Origin: an uncultured Clostridium sp.
GTDB taxonomy: Bacteria; Bacillota; Clostridia; TANB77; CAG-508
Direction: 5' to 3'
DNA length: 64,000 bases
Assembly (NCBI GenBank): GCA_947368535.1
Contig: CANBHY010000005.1
Span: 62,001-126,000 of the forward strand
Part shown: positions 16,012 through 27,176 of the stretch, one piece after another
How the letters are laid out: the number at the start of each line of letters is the position of its first letter
How positions within the stretch are numbered: position 1 is the stretch's first letter
Program-made: the position numbers and the translations under genes
Notes under the pieces: model-generated
Databases searched by the model: none
What the model was told of the DNA's origin: nothing
Seen by the model: the letters and a program-made list of their open reading frames with translations, nothing else

Positions 16012-17967
16012 TTAAACTTCCATAATTATTGGTAAAATCATTGGATTTCTTTTTGTTTTTGCAAATATATAATCTCTTAATGAATCTTTTAATCTCGATT
16101 TAATTGTTGTCCAATCTCTTATTCCGCTTTCTTCTAGTTTTGCTACTTCTTCTCTTAGCATTCTTTTTACATCTTCCATTAAATTTTCTGATTCACGTAC
16201 ATATACGAATCCTCTTGAAATTACATCTGGTCCTGCAACGATTTCTCCTGTTGCTTCATCCATTGACATTACAACTATTATTAGACCATCTTGTGATAAG
16301 TGTTGTCTATCTCTTAAAACTATGTTTCCAACATCTCCAACACCTAGACCGTCTACCATTATTTTTCCAAATGCAACTGTTCCTGTTAATGATGCTTCAT
16401 CTTCATTTAATTCTAATATTCTTCCATTAGTTGTTAAGAATATATTTTCTGGTTTTACACCTACTTTTTTAGCTGTTTCACTGTGTGCAATTAGTTGTCT
16501 ATATTCACCATGTACTGGTATAAAATATTTTGGTCTTATTAATGATAGCATTAATTTTTGTTCTTCTTGACACGCATGTCCTGAAACGTGAATATCTTCT
16601 AAAGAGCTATATACAACTTCTGCTCCTATTTTCATTAAATCATCTATTACTTTTGCTACGTATTTTTCATTTCCTGGTATTGGATTTGCAGATATGATTA
16701 CTAAGTCATTTGGTGTTATTGTTACTTTTTTGTGATCACCAGTAGCCATTCTTGTTAGTGCTGACATTGTTTCTCCTTGGCTTCCTGTTGTTATTATTAC
16801 TAGTTGATCATCTGTATAATTTTTTATCATATCTATGTCTATAAATACGTTTTCAGGTACATTTATATACCCTAGTTCCATTGCAGTTGATATCATGTTT
16901 ATCATACTTCTTCCACATACTGCAATTTTTCTTTTATTTGCAACTGCTGAATTAACAATTTGTTGAACTCTGTGTACGTTTGATGCAAAAGTTGCAACCA
17001 CAATTCTTTTTGTGCAATTGAAAAATAATTTGTCTAATACTTCTCCAACTGTGCTTTCAGACATTGTGTATCCTTTTCTTTCTGCATTTGTACTATCTGA
17101 CATTAATGCTAGAACACCTTTGTTTCCAAGTTCTGCAAGTCTTCCAAAGTCCATTCTTTCGTCATCTATTGGTGTATAGTCTATCTTAAAGTCTCCAGTA
17201 TGTACTACTGTTCCTGCTGGTGTATGTATTGCTAGTACTACAGCATCTGGTATACTATGACAGCTTCTTATAAATTCTACTCTCAATTTTCCTAAAGTTA
17301 TTGTTTGACCTTGGTTTACTACTTTTAATTTTGTACTTTTTAACAATTTATGTTCTTCTAGTTTATGACTTATTAATCCTGCTGTTAATTTTGTTGCATA
17401 AATTGGTACATTAATTTTTTGTAATAAATATGGTATTGCCCCAATATGATCTTCATGACCATGTGTTATTACTAAACCTCTTATTTTGTCTTTATTTTTC
17501 TCTAAGTATGAAAAGTCTGGTATAACTAGATCTATTCCTAACATATCATCTTCTGGAAATGCTAAACCGCAGTCTACTACCACTATATCGTCTCCATATT
17601 CAAATACAGTAATATTTTTTCCTATTTCTTGGATTCCACCAAGAGGTATAATTTTTAGTTTTTCTTTTTTAAACTTAAATCCTGTTTCTTCTTTTTTATT
17701 TGCTAACTTTCTAGTTTTTCTTGGTCTATTTAAGTTTTGAACCTTCTCTTTAACTACTTTTTCTGTTTTTGGTACATTTACATTTTCTTTTTGCATTTTA
17801 GCATTTTTTAAATCTTGTGTTATTTCTTGTAATGTCCTTTCTTTAGTATTTACCTTATTTGTTTTTTGCCCTTGGTTTGTTTTCTTTCTTGTGCTTGCAA
17901 TTCTATTATTTCTTGGATTATTTCTTTTAATCGCACTTATAGAATTGTTTTTCTCGTTGTTTTCCAT
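16012..17967 (-). CDS. rnj: Ribonuclease J with basic N-terminal extension
   Basis: 5'-3' exonuclease and endonuclease of mRNA turnover in Firmicutes. 651 residues against about 555 for typical RNase J; the excess is an N-terminal tail of about 100 residues rich in Lys, Asn and Arg. Seen: metallo-beta-lactamase motif THGHEDHIG (about 165-173), HTGDFKID, SDSTNAERKGYTMSE, the beta-CASP region, VSGHACQEE and PVHGEYRQL. The tail is likely an unstructured RNA- or protein-binding arm. RNase J also removes the cleaved glmS mRNA in the Bacillus system. Confidence 0.93.
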   Translation of the reverse strand: MENNEKNNSISAIKRNNPRNNRIASTRKKTNQGQKTNKVNTKERTLQEITQDLKNAKMQKENVNVPKTEKVVKEKVQNLNRPRKTRKLANKKEETGFKFKKEKLKIIPLGGIQEIGKNITVFEYGDDIVVVDCGLAFPEDDMLGIDLVIPDFSYLEKNKDKIRGLVITHGHEDHIGAIPYLLQKINVPIYATKLTAGLISHKLEEHKLLKSTKLKVVNQGQTITLGKLRVEFIRSCHSIPDAVVLAIHTPAGTVVHTGDFKIDYTPIDDERMDFGRLAELGNKGVLALMSDSTNAERKGYTMSESTVGEVLDKLFFNCTKRIVVATFASNVHRVQQIVNSAVANKRKIAVCGRSMINMISTAMELGYINVPENVFIDIDMIKNYTDDQLVIITTGSQGETMSALTRMATGDHKKVTITPNDLVIISANPIPGNEKYVAKVIDDLMKIGAEVVYSSLEDIHVSGHACQEEQKLMLSLIRPKYFIPVHGEYRQLIAHSETAKKVGVKPENIFLTTNGRILELNEDEASLTGTVAFGKIMVDGLGVGDVGNIVLRDRQHLSQDGLIIVVMSMDEATGEIVAGPDVISRGFVYVRESENLMEDVKRMLREEVAKLEESGIRDWTTIKSRLKDSLRDYIFAKTKRNPMILPIIMEV

Positions 17968-18065
17968 TATTTTGTTTCCTCCTAAAATTTTATCTAAAAA
18001 TAGTATATAAAATAAATCATCTTCTGTAATAATTTTAATTACAATATTATTTAGTCATAGCTAAA

Positions 18066-18102
18066 TAAAACTCTTTATATCTAATTGATATAAGGAGTTT
18101 AA
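18066..18102. terminator. Hairpin in the rnj leader, terminator-like
   Basis: AAACTCTTTATATC / GATATAAGGAGTTT imperfect stem; on the minus strand it is followed by TTTTATTT. It lies about 100 bases before rnj and 190 bases after the rnj promoter, so it may attenuate rnj or end a short leader RNA. Confidence 0.5.
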
Positions 18103-18291
18103 TGATTCTTTTTCCGTTCATTCTTTATTTTATAAATTATATTCCCATCTCATTATAATTTATTTAAACTTCAAATATAAAACAATTTTATTATTGCTTG
18201 ATTTTTTTATTATTTAATTTTTCCGAACCATTATCTCTTTTTATTTTTATATACATCTCTTCTTATCGCCTCATGCGATACAACTGTATGC

Positions 18292-18320
18292 ATTATACTA
18301 TTTTTTTACTTGTTTGTCAA
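18292..18320 (-). promoter_or_regulatory. Consensus promoter upstream of rnj with long leader
   Basis: TTGACA, 17-bp spacer, TATAAT on the minus strand. The transcript would start near 18285, carry an early stem-loop (TATCGC / GCGATA, about 18262-18278) and run about 320 bases before the rnj start. The rest of 17968-18412 is AT-rich with no gene that I can support. Confidence 0.75.
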
Positions 18321-18354
18321 TTTTTATATACCGCTTATATTAGTATACATAATA

Positions 18355-18383
18355 TTGTTTGTTTTTCTCTTTTGTGGTATACT
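18355..18383 (+). promoter_or_regulatory. Promoter of cassette C
   Basis: TTGTTT, 17-bp spacer, TATACT with TG upstream of the -10, 30 bases before the gene. Confidence 0.7.
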
Positions 18384-18412
18384 ATATATATGACTAATAG
18401 GAGGTTCCTTGT

Positions 18413-18892
18413 ATGAAGGAAAAGACATTTGATGGTCTTACCATCAGAAAACTCAAGACCAAAGATGCAGCCAATTTTGCTAAAATTTCCAACGGTCTGG
18501 GGATGGCTCAATATTTATCGTATTTTCGTGCTAAAAATGTTTCTGAGGCGGAAAATATTATCGTCAAGAACAATCGGAATGGATATGCGATGTATGGGCT
18601 TTTCGTAAGACGTATCGGTCTAGTTTCTGTTTTTTATGTGTCACCGCCTAACTCTTCTGGTGGTGCTGAAATCAGTTACTTTACTGGTGAGGATTACTTT
18701 GGTAATGATTATGCTTCACGTGGTGTTCAGCTTTTGGCTCAAACTCTTAGCAAAAACATTTCTTATTTTACTTTTGCTATTAAAGAGGAAAATGATGCCA
18801 GTCTTGCTGTGCAAAGTAAACTCGGTTCTAAGGAATTTTCATCTTCTACCCGAGCGTATCGGCATTTTCTTTACAATTTTAACAGGCTGTAA
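18413..18892 (+). CDS. GNAT-family N-acetyltransferase-like protein, cassette C
   Basis: 159 residues resembling the RimJ/RimL branch of GNAT acetyltransferases: the start FDGLTIRKLKTKDAANFAKI, central beta strand GLFVRRIGLVSVFYV, an ISYFTGEDYFGNDYASRGVQLL segment like the acetyl-CoA-binding region, and ENDASLAVQSKLG like the conserved N-x-x-S motif. Substrate unknown. AGGAGG precedes the ATG at 18413. GC content is clearly higher than the neighbours and two CGG codons are in frame. Own promoter and terminator; a probable acquisition. Confidence 0.75.
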   Translation: MKEKTFDGLTIRKLKTKDAANFAKISNGLGMAQYLSYFRAKNVSEAENIIVKNNRNGYAMYGLFVRRIGLVSVFYVSPPNSSGGAEISYFTGEDYFGNDYASRGVQLLAQTLSKNISYFTFAIKEENDASLAVQSKLGSKEFSSSTRAYRHFLYNFNRL

Positions 18893-18907
18893 TATGGCAA
18901 AAAAAAT

Positions 18908-18940
18908 GGGCACGGTTACCAATTCCGTGCCTACTTTCTT
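18908..18940. terminator. Terminator between cassette C and dnaJ
   Basis: GGCACGG / CCGTGCC hairpin followed by T-rich sequence; GC-rich stem typical of the cassettes, probably also stops dnaJ transcripts from the other side. Confidence 0.8.
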
Positions 18941-18990
18941 TTTTTTATATCTTTATATTTTATATTTTTCCTATGTGATGTGTATATTTT

Positions 18991-20148
18991 CTATCCAAAT
19001 ATCCCACGTTTTTTTATTGGTGGTTGTTCATTCATTGTCTGTGCTAATTTTGTTATTAATTCTCTTTGTTCTGGAGTTAATTTTTTAGGAATTTGAACAT
19101 TTACTGTGAATACAAAATCGCCTTTCCAATTTCCATTTATGCTTTTGAATCCTTTTCCTTTTAAAACAAATTTTGAACCTGTTTGAGTTCCTTCTGGAAT
19201 TTTATATTTTTCTTTTGTTCCATCTACTAATGGAATTTCAATTTCTGTTCCTAAAGTTGCTCCTGTAAATGTTATTGGTATATCACATAATACATGATCT
19301 GCTTTTCTTGTATATATACTATGTTTTTTTACATGGACATTTATATATAAATCTCCATTTGGTCCACCTTTACTTCCTGGTTCACCTTCTCCTCTAAGTA
19401 CTACTGTTTGACCATCATCAATTCCTTCTGGAATTTTTACTTTTATTTTAGCTGATTCTCTAACAGTTCCTTTTCCTTTACAGTCTTGACATGGTTCTTT
19501 TATTATTTTTCCTTCTCCACCACAATTTGAACAAACTTTTTGAGTTGACATTTGTCCAAATGGTGTTGTTACTACTTGTTTTATTTTTCCTGTTCCATTA
19601 CATACTTGGCAAGTTATTGGATTTGTTCCTGGTTTTGCTCCAGTTCCATGACAGTGTTCACATTTTTTATTTCTGTTTATGCTTATAGTTTTTTCTACAC
19701 CTTTATATGATTCTTCAAAGGTTATCTCTAGGTTTAGTTTTAAATCAGCTCCTTTTCTAGGACCATTTCTTTTTTTAGTTCCTCCACCAAAAGCTGCTGA
19801 AAAAATATCTCCGAAGCTACCAAATCCAAAATCTTCAAATCCTGAAAATCCACCAAAGCCGTCAAAGCCTGATCCGTATGAATAGTATCCTCCTCCGTTT
19901 TGTCCGCCAAAGCCTTGTGGTCCTTCATGTCCAAATTGATCGTACATCTGTCTTTTTTGTTTATCTGATAATACTTCATATGCTTCACTTATTTCTTTAA
20001 ATTTAGCTTCTGCTTCTTTTTTATTATCTGGATTAGCGTCTGGATGGTATTTTTTTGCTAGTTTTCTATATGCTCTTTTTAATTCATCATCAGAAGCATT
20101 TTTATCTACTCCTAGTACTTCATAATAGTCTCTTTTTCCGCTAGCCAT
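18991..20148 (-). CDS. dnaJ: Chaperone protein DnaJ
   Basis: Hsp40 co-chaperone that delivers substrates to DnaK and stimulates its ATPase. 385 residues with J domain (about 1-70, HPD in [10 protein letters not shown]), Gly/Phe-rich linker (about 75-130), four CxxCxGxG zinc repeats ([32 protein letters not shown], about 155-215) and the C-terminal substrate domain. ATG at 20148 behind GAGGAGGAAAA. Last gene of the hrcA operon; about 145 bases, with an imperfect hairpin, separate it from dnaK. Confidence 0.98.
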   Translation of the reverse strand: MASGKRDYYEVLGVDKNASDDELKRAYRKLAKKYHPDANPDNKKEAEAKFKEISEAYEVLSDKQKRQMYDQFGHEGPQGFGGQNGGGYYSYGSGFDGFGGFSGFEDFGFGSFGDIFSAAFGGGTKKRNGPRKGADLKLNLEITFEESYKGVEKTISINRNKKCEHCHGTGAKPGTNPITCQVCNGTGKIKQVVTTPFGQMSTQKVCSNCGGEGKIIKEPCQDCKGKGTVRESAKIKVKIPEGIDDGQTVVLRGEGEPGSKGGPNGDLYINVHVKKHSIYTRKADHVLCDIPITFTGATLGTEIEIPLVDGTKEKYKIPEGTQTGSKFVLKGKGFKSINGNWKGDFVFTVNVQIPKKLTPEQRELITKLAQTMNEQPPIKKRGIFG

Positions 20149-20293
20149 TTTTCCTCCTCGTGTTAAAAACTATAGTTTCAGCTGTGTCAAAGAGCATTTG
20201 AAATGCTACTTTTCATATATGAATATGCTTTCGCTTTTCAAATACTCTTCTCCTTGCTAAAATTTATTTTTAACTTATCTTTTCCAATTTTCT

Positions 20294-22216
<1,923 letters not shown>

Positions 22217-22237
22217 TTATATTTTAAAAATTAATAA

Positions 22238-22747
22238 CTAATTTGCAACTATTACCATAGAATGTCTTATTACTTTATTTCCTATGATATAGCCTTTTCT
22301 AAATTCTTCTTTTATTATATTTTGTCCTAATTTTTCATCTGTTATGTGACTAACAGCTTCATGAAGTTCTGGATCGAATGGTTTTCCAACAGTTTCAATT
22401 TCCTTTACTCCATGATATGTTAAAGTGTCTTTTAACTGTTTTAATACCATTTTTATTCCTTCTTCATAAGCTGTATCTTTTGTTCCTGTTGATATTGCTT
22501 TTTCAAGATTATCTATTATTGGTAATATGCTCATCATTATATCTGATACTAGCATATTTCTTAATGATTCTCTTTCTTTTATGTTTCTTTTTTTGTAATT
22601 TTCAAATTCTGCAAATAGTCTTTTATATCTATCATTCATTTCTTCTAATTCATTAGTTGTTTCTTGATTTTCTACTATTTCTGGTTGTTTTATTTCTGTC
22701 TCTTCTACTTTGTTTTCCACATTTTCGTTTTCTTGATTTTCTGCCAT
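22238..22747 (-). CDS. grpE: Nucleotide exchange factor GrpE
   Basis: Releases ADP from DnaK. 169 residues: acidic N-terminus, long dimerising coiled coil (ELEEMNDRYKRLFAEFENYKKR, about 33-60) and the C-terminal beta domain (KPFDPELHEAVSHI, GYIIGNKVIRHSMVIVA). Follows hrcA by 20 bases. Confidence 0.97.
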   Translation of the reverse strand: MAENQENENVENKVEETEIKQPEIVENQETTNELEEMNDRYKRLFAEFENYKKRNIKERESLRNMLVSDIMMSILPIIDNLEKAISTGTKDTAYEEGIKMVLKQLKDTLTYHGVKEIETVGKPFDPELHEAVSHITDEKLGQNIIKEEFRKGYIIGNKVIRHSMVIVAN

Positions 22748-22767
22748 TTTATCCCTTCTTTCTTTAT

Positions 22768-23775
22768 TTATTCGTCATGATCTTCTTTTAGCTTTTTACT
22801 TATATATTTCATTATTGAAATAACTTTAGAATAATCCATTCTTGTTGGTCCGATTATTCCTATTGTTCCTATATCTTTATCTCCTAATAGATGATTAAAT
22901 GTTACTACACTAAAATCTTTTAGTTTTTCATCTTGTAATTCTTCTCCAATATAAACATTTATATCTTCTGCTACTCCTGTATTTAATACTTCTGAAACTA
23001 AATCTTTTGCATCTAAAACATTCATAAAGTTTTTTGCTAGTTCTGCTTTTTGAAATTCTGGTAAGTCAAAAGCTTTATTAGTTCCTTCTAATATTAAGTC
23101 ATCATGTTCTTTAAAGATTTTATTTATTTCATCTATAATTTTTTGAATTATAGAAATACTATTTTTCATTTCATTTGTAATAAATTCTTCAATATTACCA
23201 CCTAGTTCATCTATTGGTTTTCCTACCATGTGATTAGCAAAAATAGTATTTAAATTTTTTATTTGCTCTTCTGTTACATCTTCATCGAATTTTATGATAG
23301 CCTCTCTTATTATTCCTGAATCTGTTAGTATTATTGCCATCATTACTCTACTTCCAAGCAATACAAATTTTACGTCTAGTATTGTGTGTGTTTCTATTTT
23401 TGGACCTATTGCAATTGTAGTATAATGTGTTAATTCTGAAAGTGTTGTTGTTGCAATTTTAGTAAGGTCTTCTAATTCATTTACTGTAGTTTCTAGTTTA
23501 TTTTTTATGTATTGCATTTCTTTTGCTGTTAATTTGTCATCTCTTAATAGTTCATCTATATAATATCTATATCCTTTTTGTGATGGTATTCTTCCTGCTG
23601 ACGTATATGGCTTTTCTAAGAAACCTATTTTTTCAAGTTCTGCCATATCATTTCTGATTGTTGCACTACTACAGTTTAATTCTTTAACTAGATTTCCTGA
23701 ACTTACGGGTTCTGCTGTATCAATATATTCTTCAACAATAGCTTGAAGTATTTTTTTCTTTCTATTATCAAGCAT
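22768..23775 (-). CDS. hrcA: Heat-inducible transcription repressor HrcA
   Basis: Repressor of the class I heat-shock operon, binds CIRCE operators and is folded by GroEL. 335 residues: winged-helix N-terminus (about 1-75; DTAEPVSSGNLV, SSATIRNDMAELEKIGFLEKPYTSAGRIPS is the hallmark region) and a GAF-like C-terminal part. First gene of the operon; two CIRCE-like sites and the promoter lie just upstream, so it controls itself. Confidence 0.97.
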   Translation of the reverse strand: MLDNRKKKILQAIVEEYIDTAEPVSSGNLVKELNCSSATIRNDMAELEKIGFLEKPYTSAGRIPSQKGYRYYIDELLRDDKLTAKEMQYIKNKLETTVNELEDLTKIATTTLSELTHYTTIAIGPKIETHTILDVKFVLLGSRVMMAIILTDSGIIREAIIKFDEDVTEEQIKNLNTIFANHMVGKPIDELGGNIEEFITNEMKNSISIIQKIIDEINKIFKEHDDLILEGTNKAFDLPEFQKAELAKNFMNVLDAKDLVSEVLNTGVAEDINVYIGEELQDEKLKDFSVVTFNHLLGDKDIGTIGIIGPTRMDYSKVISIMKYISKKLKEDHDE

Positions 23776-23792
23776 TTTTATTTCCCCTTTTA

Positions 23793-23819
23793 TTAGCAGT
23801 TTTATTATTCGTCTGCTAA
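23793..23819. promoter_or_regulatory. CIRCE-like operator 1
   Basis: 27-bp element of 9-9-9 layout: TTAGCAGTT, nine bases, GTCTGCTAA; seven of nine positions are symmetric. It keeps the TTAGCA/TGCTAA ends of the CIRCE consensus but not the CTC/GAG inner part. Located between the -10 box and hrcA. Confidence 0.8.
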
Positions 23820-23833
23820 TTTCATATATATAT

Positions 23834-23860
23834 ATTATATCCTATTTTAGCAATTGTCAA
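23834..23860 (-). promoter_or_regulatory. Promoter of the hrcA operon
   Basis: TTGACA (23860-23855) with TATAAT after 15 bases, or TAATAT after 17. The -35 box lies inside CIRCE-like site 2 and site 1 lies downstream, so a bound repressor would block the polymerase from both sides. Confidence 0.8.
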
Positions 23861-23873
23861 TACATATTGCTAA
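23847..23873. promoter_or_regulatory. CIRCE-like operator 2
   Basis: TTAGCAATT, nine bases, TATTGCTAA; eight of nine positions symmetric, same 27-bp layout as operator 1 and starting exactly 54 bp from it (about five helical turns). It covers the hrcA -35 box. Confidence 0.82.
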
Positions 23874-23927
23874 AATTATTTTTTATTTTTTCTATTATGT
23901 TCTAAAATTATTTTTTTCTTTCTTTTA

Positions 23928-23955
23928 TTGACATTTTTCGACAAGATTATATAAT
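23928..23955 (+). promoter_or_regulatory. Promoter of cassette D
   Basis: TTGACA, 16-bp spacer, TATAAT; 30 bases before the gene's AGGAGG. Confidence 0.8.
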
Positions 23956-23986
23956 TATGAAGATAAAATTTATCAGGAGGTAGACG

Positions 23987-24205
23987 ATGAACCAGTCTGA
24001 TTTAACAAGATTTGATCAACTCTTTCGTATTGCTTTCGATGCAAATGGAGCTTTAAAATCTAACTGTTCTGATGAATTAAAGCGGCGTTTGATTGAGGCT
24101 TGCCAGCGGGTTAACCCTAACATGCGATATGGTAATTCCGCTTCTAGGAATGTTTCTATGAATGCTAATTTAATCGTATCTCTTCATAAGGAGTATTTCT
24201 CCTAA
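23987..24205 (+). CDS. Small unknown protein, cassette D
   Basis: A 72-residue protein, no family recognised; mixed charge, probably helical (FDQLFRIAFDANGALK, DELKRRLIEACQRV). ATG at 23987 behind TCAGGAGGTAGACG. Two in-frame CGG codons and higher GC than the neighbours. It has a consensus promoter and a terminator within ten bases of the stop, so it is a self-contained unit inserted between hrcA and hemW. Confidence 0.68.
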   Translation: MNQSDLTRFDQLFRIAFDANGALKSNCSDELKRRLIEACQRVNPNMRYGNSASRNVSMNANLIVSLHKEYFS

Positions 24206-24212
24206 TCTATTT

Positions 24213-24240
24213 TGGGCATCAGCTATGGTGCTCTTTTCTT
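24213..24240 (+). terminator. Terminator of cassette D
   Basis: GGGCATCA / TGGTGCTC hairpin with GCTA loop followed by TTTTCTTT. Confidence 0.75.
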
Positions 24241-24248
24241 TATTTCAT

Positions 24249-24284
24249 ATGAAAAAGGTATCATATAATCTGATACCTTTTATA
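24249..24284 (-). terminator. Terminator of the prmC-whiA-hemW operon
   Basis: AAAAGGTATCA / TGATACCTTTT hairpin overlapping the hemW stop codon; T-rich on the minus strand side. Confidence 0.8.
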
Positions 24285-25395
24285 TAAATTCTTCAAATAC
24301 CATATTGGCAAAGTCTAATCCTTTTTCTGTTAATTTAATATTATCTAAGTCAATTTCAATTAGTTCTTCTTCAACTAATTTACTTATTTCAAATCTAAAA
24401 TAAAATAATGGATTAATTTGAATTTTTCTTTCAAACTCTGAAATCGATACTCCTTCTATTTTTCTTAAGCCTAATATCATGTATTCCTTTGCCATTGTTT
24501 CTTTATCTTGTTCTTCTTCTATTGTTTTATTATTATAATTTTCAATATATTCATCTATTGTTTTAGAATTTGAATATCTTTTACTATTAAAATAACTATG
24601 GGCAGCTGCACCGAATCCTAGATATTCTTTTTGGTTCCAACAGTCAGTATTATGTTTTGATTCATATCCAGGTAGTGCAAAATTAGAAATTTCATAATGT
24701 TTATATCCATTCTCTTCTAAAAGATTTTTCATTTTCCAGTACATCTTTCTTTCTTCGTCTTCTGAAGGTAATTCTAATTCTTTGCTTTCAACTAATTCTT
24801 TTAGTTTTGTATTTTCTTCTAATATTAACGAATAAGAAGAAATGTGCTCTGGTTTTAAGTTGATAATTTCACTTATTTGTAGTGCTGTTCCCCATTCATC
24901 TGAATTTGGAAGTGCAAATATAAAGTCTATGTTTATGTTGTTAAAGCCAACTTCTCTTGCTAAGTCATATGTTTCTAAAAATTCTTCATATGTATGTATT
25001 CTTCCTATTTGTTTTAATGTTCTATTGTCTGTTGATTGAAGTCCTATGCTTAATCTATTTACTCCTGCTTTTTTATAGTCTTGCAGTTTTTCTTTTGTTA
25101 CTGTTCCTGGATTTACTTCTATTGTTATTTCTGCATTTTGTAATACTATAAACTTTTCTTTTATTTTTGCTATAATATCTAATATATGTCTGCTTTCTAT
25201 ATAAGATGGTGTCCCTCCTCCTATATAAATTGTTTTTATATTGAATCCTGTTAATTTGCAGTCATCTATTTCTTTTTTTACTGTTTCTATATATTTTTCA
25301 ATTGTTTCTTCTTTTTTTGAAAATGATATGAAATCACAATAATAACATTTGCTTTTACAATATGGAATGTGAACATATATTCCTATTTCTTTCAT
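24280..25395 (-). CDS. hemW: Radical SAM coproporphyrinogen-III-oxidase-like protein HemW
   Basis: 371 residues with the radical SAM cluster C-x3-C-x2-C in YVHIPYCKSKCYYCDF (about 8-23), IGGGTPSYI near 58, and the HemN C-terminal domain (HNTDCWNQKEYLGFGAAAHSY, about 250-270). HemW-type proteins are heme chaperones or related enzymes rather than HemN itself; the short CxxxCxxC spacing without the extra HemN cysteine supports HemW, with function inferred from family. One-base spacing to whiA indicates co-transcription. Confidence 0.88.
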   Translation of the reverse strand: MKEIGIYVHIPYCKSKCYYCDFISFSKKEETIEKYIETVKKEIDDCKLTGFNIKTIYIGGGTPSYIESRHILDIIAKIKEKFIVLQNAEITIEVNPGTVTKEKLQDYKKAGVNRLSIGLQSTDNRTLKQIGRIHTYEEFLETYDLAREVGFNNINIDFIFALPNSDEWGTALQISEIINLKPEHISSYSLILEENTKLKELVESKELELPSEDEERKMYWKMKNLLEENGYKHYEISNFALPGYESKHNTDCWNQKEYLGFGAAAHSYFNSKRYSNSKTIDEYIENYNNKTIEEEQDKETMAKEYMILGLRKIEGVSISEFERKIQINPLFYFRFEISKLVEEELIEIDLDNIKLTEKGLDFANMVFEEFI

Positions 25396-26238
25396 TTATT
25401 TTCCCCTTTTTAGTTCATCTGCTATTTCAATTATTTTTTTCAATCTATGATTTACTCCTGATTTTCCTATTGGATTTTCTAGTTGTGTTCCTAAATCTTT
25501 TAGGCTCATCTCTGGATATTCTATTCTTAATTCTGCTATTTCTATTAATGAATCAGGTAATTCATCATATTTTTTCATTTTTTTCAAAAAATTTATTGCA
25601 TCAATTTGTACAACAGCTGCACCAACTGTTTTGTTAAGGTTTGCTGTTTCACAATTCACTTGTCTGTTTACTGTGTTTCGCATATCTTTCATTACACGTA
25701 TGTCTTCAAATTTTAATACAGCCTTTTGTGCTCCTATAAATGCTAGAAATTTAGATATTTCTTCTCCTTCTTTTATATAAATAGTATTGTTTTTTTCTAG
25801 TATTTTCGTTTTTACTCCTGATTCTTTTAATATATTTTGAATGTATTGTGCTATATCTTTATTGTTTAGTAATATTTCTAAGTGATACTTTTTGTTTGGA
25901 TCATTTACAGAACCGCTACCTAAAAATATTCCTCTTACTAATGATTTTTTCTCTTCTTCTTTTTTTAGTTCTTCTACTTTTCTTAAAGTTATATTTTCTA
26001 CTTTAGCTGTATACGTTTTTCCTTTTATTTCTGGTTCATACTCTATACCTAGCTTAAATAAAATTTTATATATTCGTTCTATATTAAATTCGTTCTCAGT
26101 AAAAAACTCTAATCTTTTTTTTTCTATTTTTGTGTTTGCTGATAATAGGTATCCTATTAATTCTGCTTCAATAAATTCTTTTTTAGAAAAGTTATTTATT
26201 TTACTTAATTCTTCTTTTACTTCTGATGAGAAAGACAT
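25396..26238 (-). CDS. whiA: DNA-binding protein WhiA
   Basis: WhiA is a LAGLIDADG-derived DNA-binding protein important for sporulation in actinobacteria and for cell division and chromosome segregation in Bacillus. 280 residues: start MSFSSEVKEELSKI, the GIFLGSGSVNDPNKKYHLEI homing-endonuclease-like part (about 110-130), and a C-terminal helix-turn-helix (YPEMSLKDLGTQL...GVNHRLKKI). It lacks the usual neighbours yvcK and rapZ here and sits between prmC and hemW. Confidence 0.92.
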   Translation of the reverse strand: MSFSSEVKEELSKINNFSKKEFIEAELIGYLLSANTKIEKKRLEFFTENEFNIERIYKILFKLGIEYEPEIKGKTYTAKVENITLRKVEELKKEEEKKSLVRGIFLGSGSVNDPNKKYHLEILLNNKDIAQYIQNILKESGVKTKILEKNNTIYIKEGEEISKFLAFIGAQKAVLKFEDIRVMKDMRNTVNRQVNCETANLNKTVGAAVVQIDAINFLKKMKKYDELPDSLIEIAELRIEYPEMSLKDLGTQLENPIGKSGVNHRLKKIIEIADELKRGK

Positions 26239-26240
26239 TG

Positions 26241-27065
26241 TTATTCCTTCTTTCCTATAATTACTCTATCTATTCCATTTAAATCTTGTACACATTTTAT
26301 TTGTGTATATCCATTTTCTTCTAGTATTTCTAATACATCATTTTTTTGATTATATCCAATTTCAAATATGATGTACCCATTTTGATTTATTGTTTTTTTT
26401 GCATCTCTTGCTATTTTTTTATAAAACTCTAATCCATCTTTTCCCCCATATAAAGCTATGTATGGTTCTTTTTTTACTTGTTCTTCTAAATTTTGAATAT
26501 CTTTTTCATTTATATATGGTGGATTTGAAACAATTATATCAAAGTTGGTTTCCTGTATATTTTCAAATAAATTTGAATGTATAAAATTTACTCTGCCATT
26601 ATGTATTTTATTATTTTCTTTTGCTATTTCTAAAGCTTTTTCACTTATGTCCGCTGCATAAACTTTAGAATTTTTTACTTCTTTTGATAAAGTTACGCCT
26701 ATTATTCCACTTCCTGTACACATATCTAGTATTTTATCATTGTCTTTTGCCACTTTTAGAGTTTCTTGTATTAAAATTTCAGTATCATATCTTGGAATCA
26801 AAACATTTTCGTTTACTTTAAATTTTCTTCCATAGAACTCTTGAATTCCTGTTATATGTTGAATGGGAATATTGTTTTTTAGTTTTTCTATGCCTATTTT
26901 ATAATTTTTAGTTACGTTCTCTTTTAATTCTTCTTCATCATGTGTAATTAAATACTCTTTTTCTACGTTCATGCAATATGATAATAATAGTTTTATTTTT
27001 ATTATTTTTTCTTCTATATTATTTAATTCATTTATTCCATATTTAATTGCTTCTTTTACTTTCAT
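26241..27065 (-). CDS. prmC: Release factor glutamine methyltransferase PrmC
   Basis: Methylates the Gln of the GGQ motif in peptide release factors using SAM. 274 residues: N-terminal helical bundle (about 1-75; [13 protein letters not shown] links to the core), SAM-binding [18 protein letters not shown] (about 110-127) and the catalytic NPPYI motif (about 178-182). First gene of the prmC-whiA-hemW operon. Confidence 0.95.
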   Translation of the reverse strand: MKVKEAIKYGINELNNIEEKIIKIKLLLSYCMNVEKEYLITHDEEELKENVTKNYKIGIEKLKNNIPIQHITGIQEFYGRKFKVNENVLIPRYDTEILIQETLKVAKDNDKILDMCTGSGIIGVTLSKEVKNSKVYAADISEKALEIAKENNKIHNGRVNFIHSNLFENIQETNFDIIVSNPPYINEKDIQNLEEQVKKEPYIALYGGKDGLEFYKKIARDAKKTINQNGYIIFEIGYNQKNDVLEILEENGYTQIKCVQDLNGIDRVIIGKKE

Positions 27066-27176
27066 ATTGCCTCCAAGTGCTTTTTATTTTAGCATTTTTA
27101 GGAATTATTGTAAAGAAATTTATCACACTATAAAAATAATAATAGATATAATAATTGGGAAATTGACAAAAAAAAT

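Noticed and set aside
16012..17967. Two RNase J genes or an RNase Z
   Set aside because: One metallo-beta-lactamase/beta-CASP protein with RNase J motifs is present; the extra length is a low-complexity N-terminal arm.
24280..25395. True HemN coproporphyrinogen oxidase
   Set aside because: The cluster motif and length fit HemW, and no other heme biosynthesis gene is nearby.
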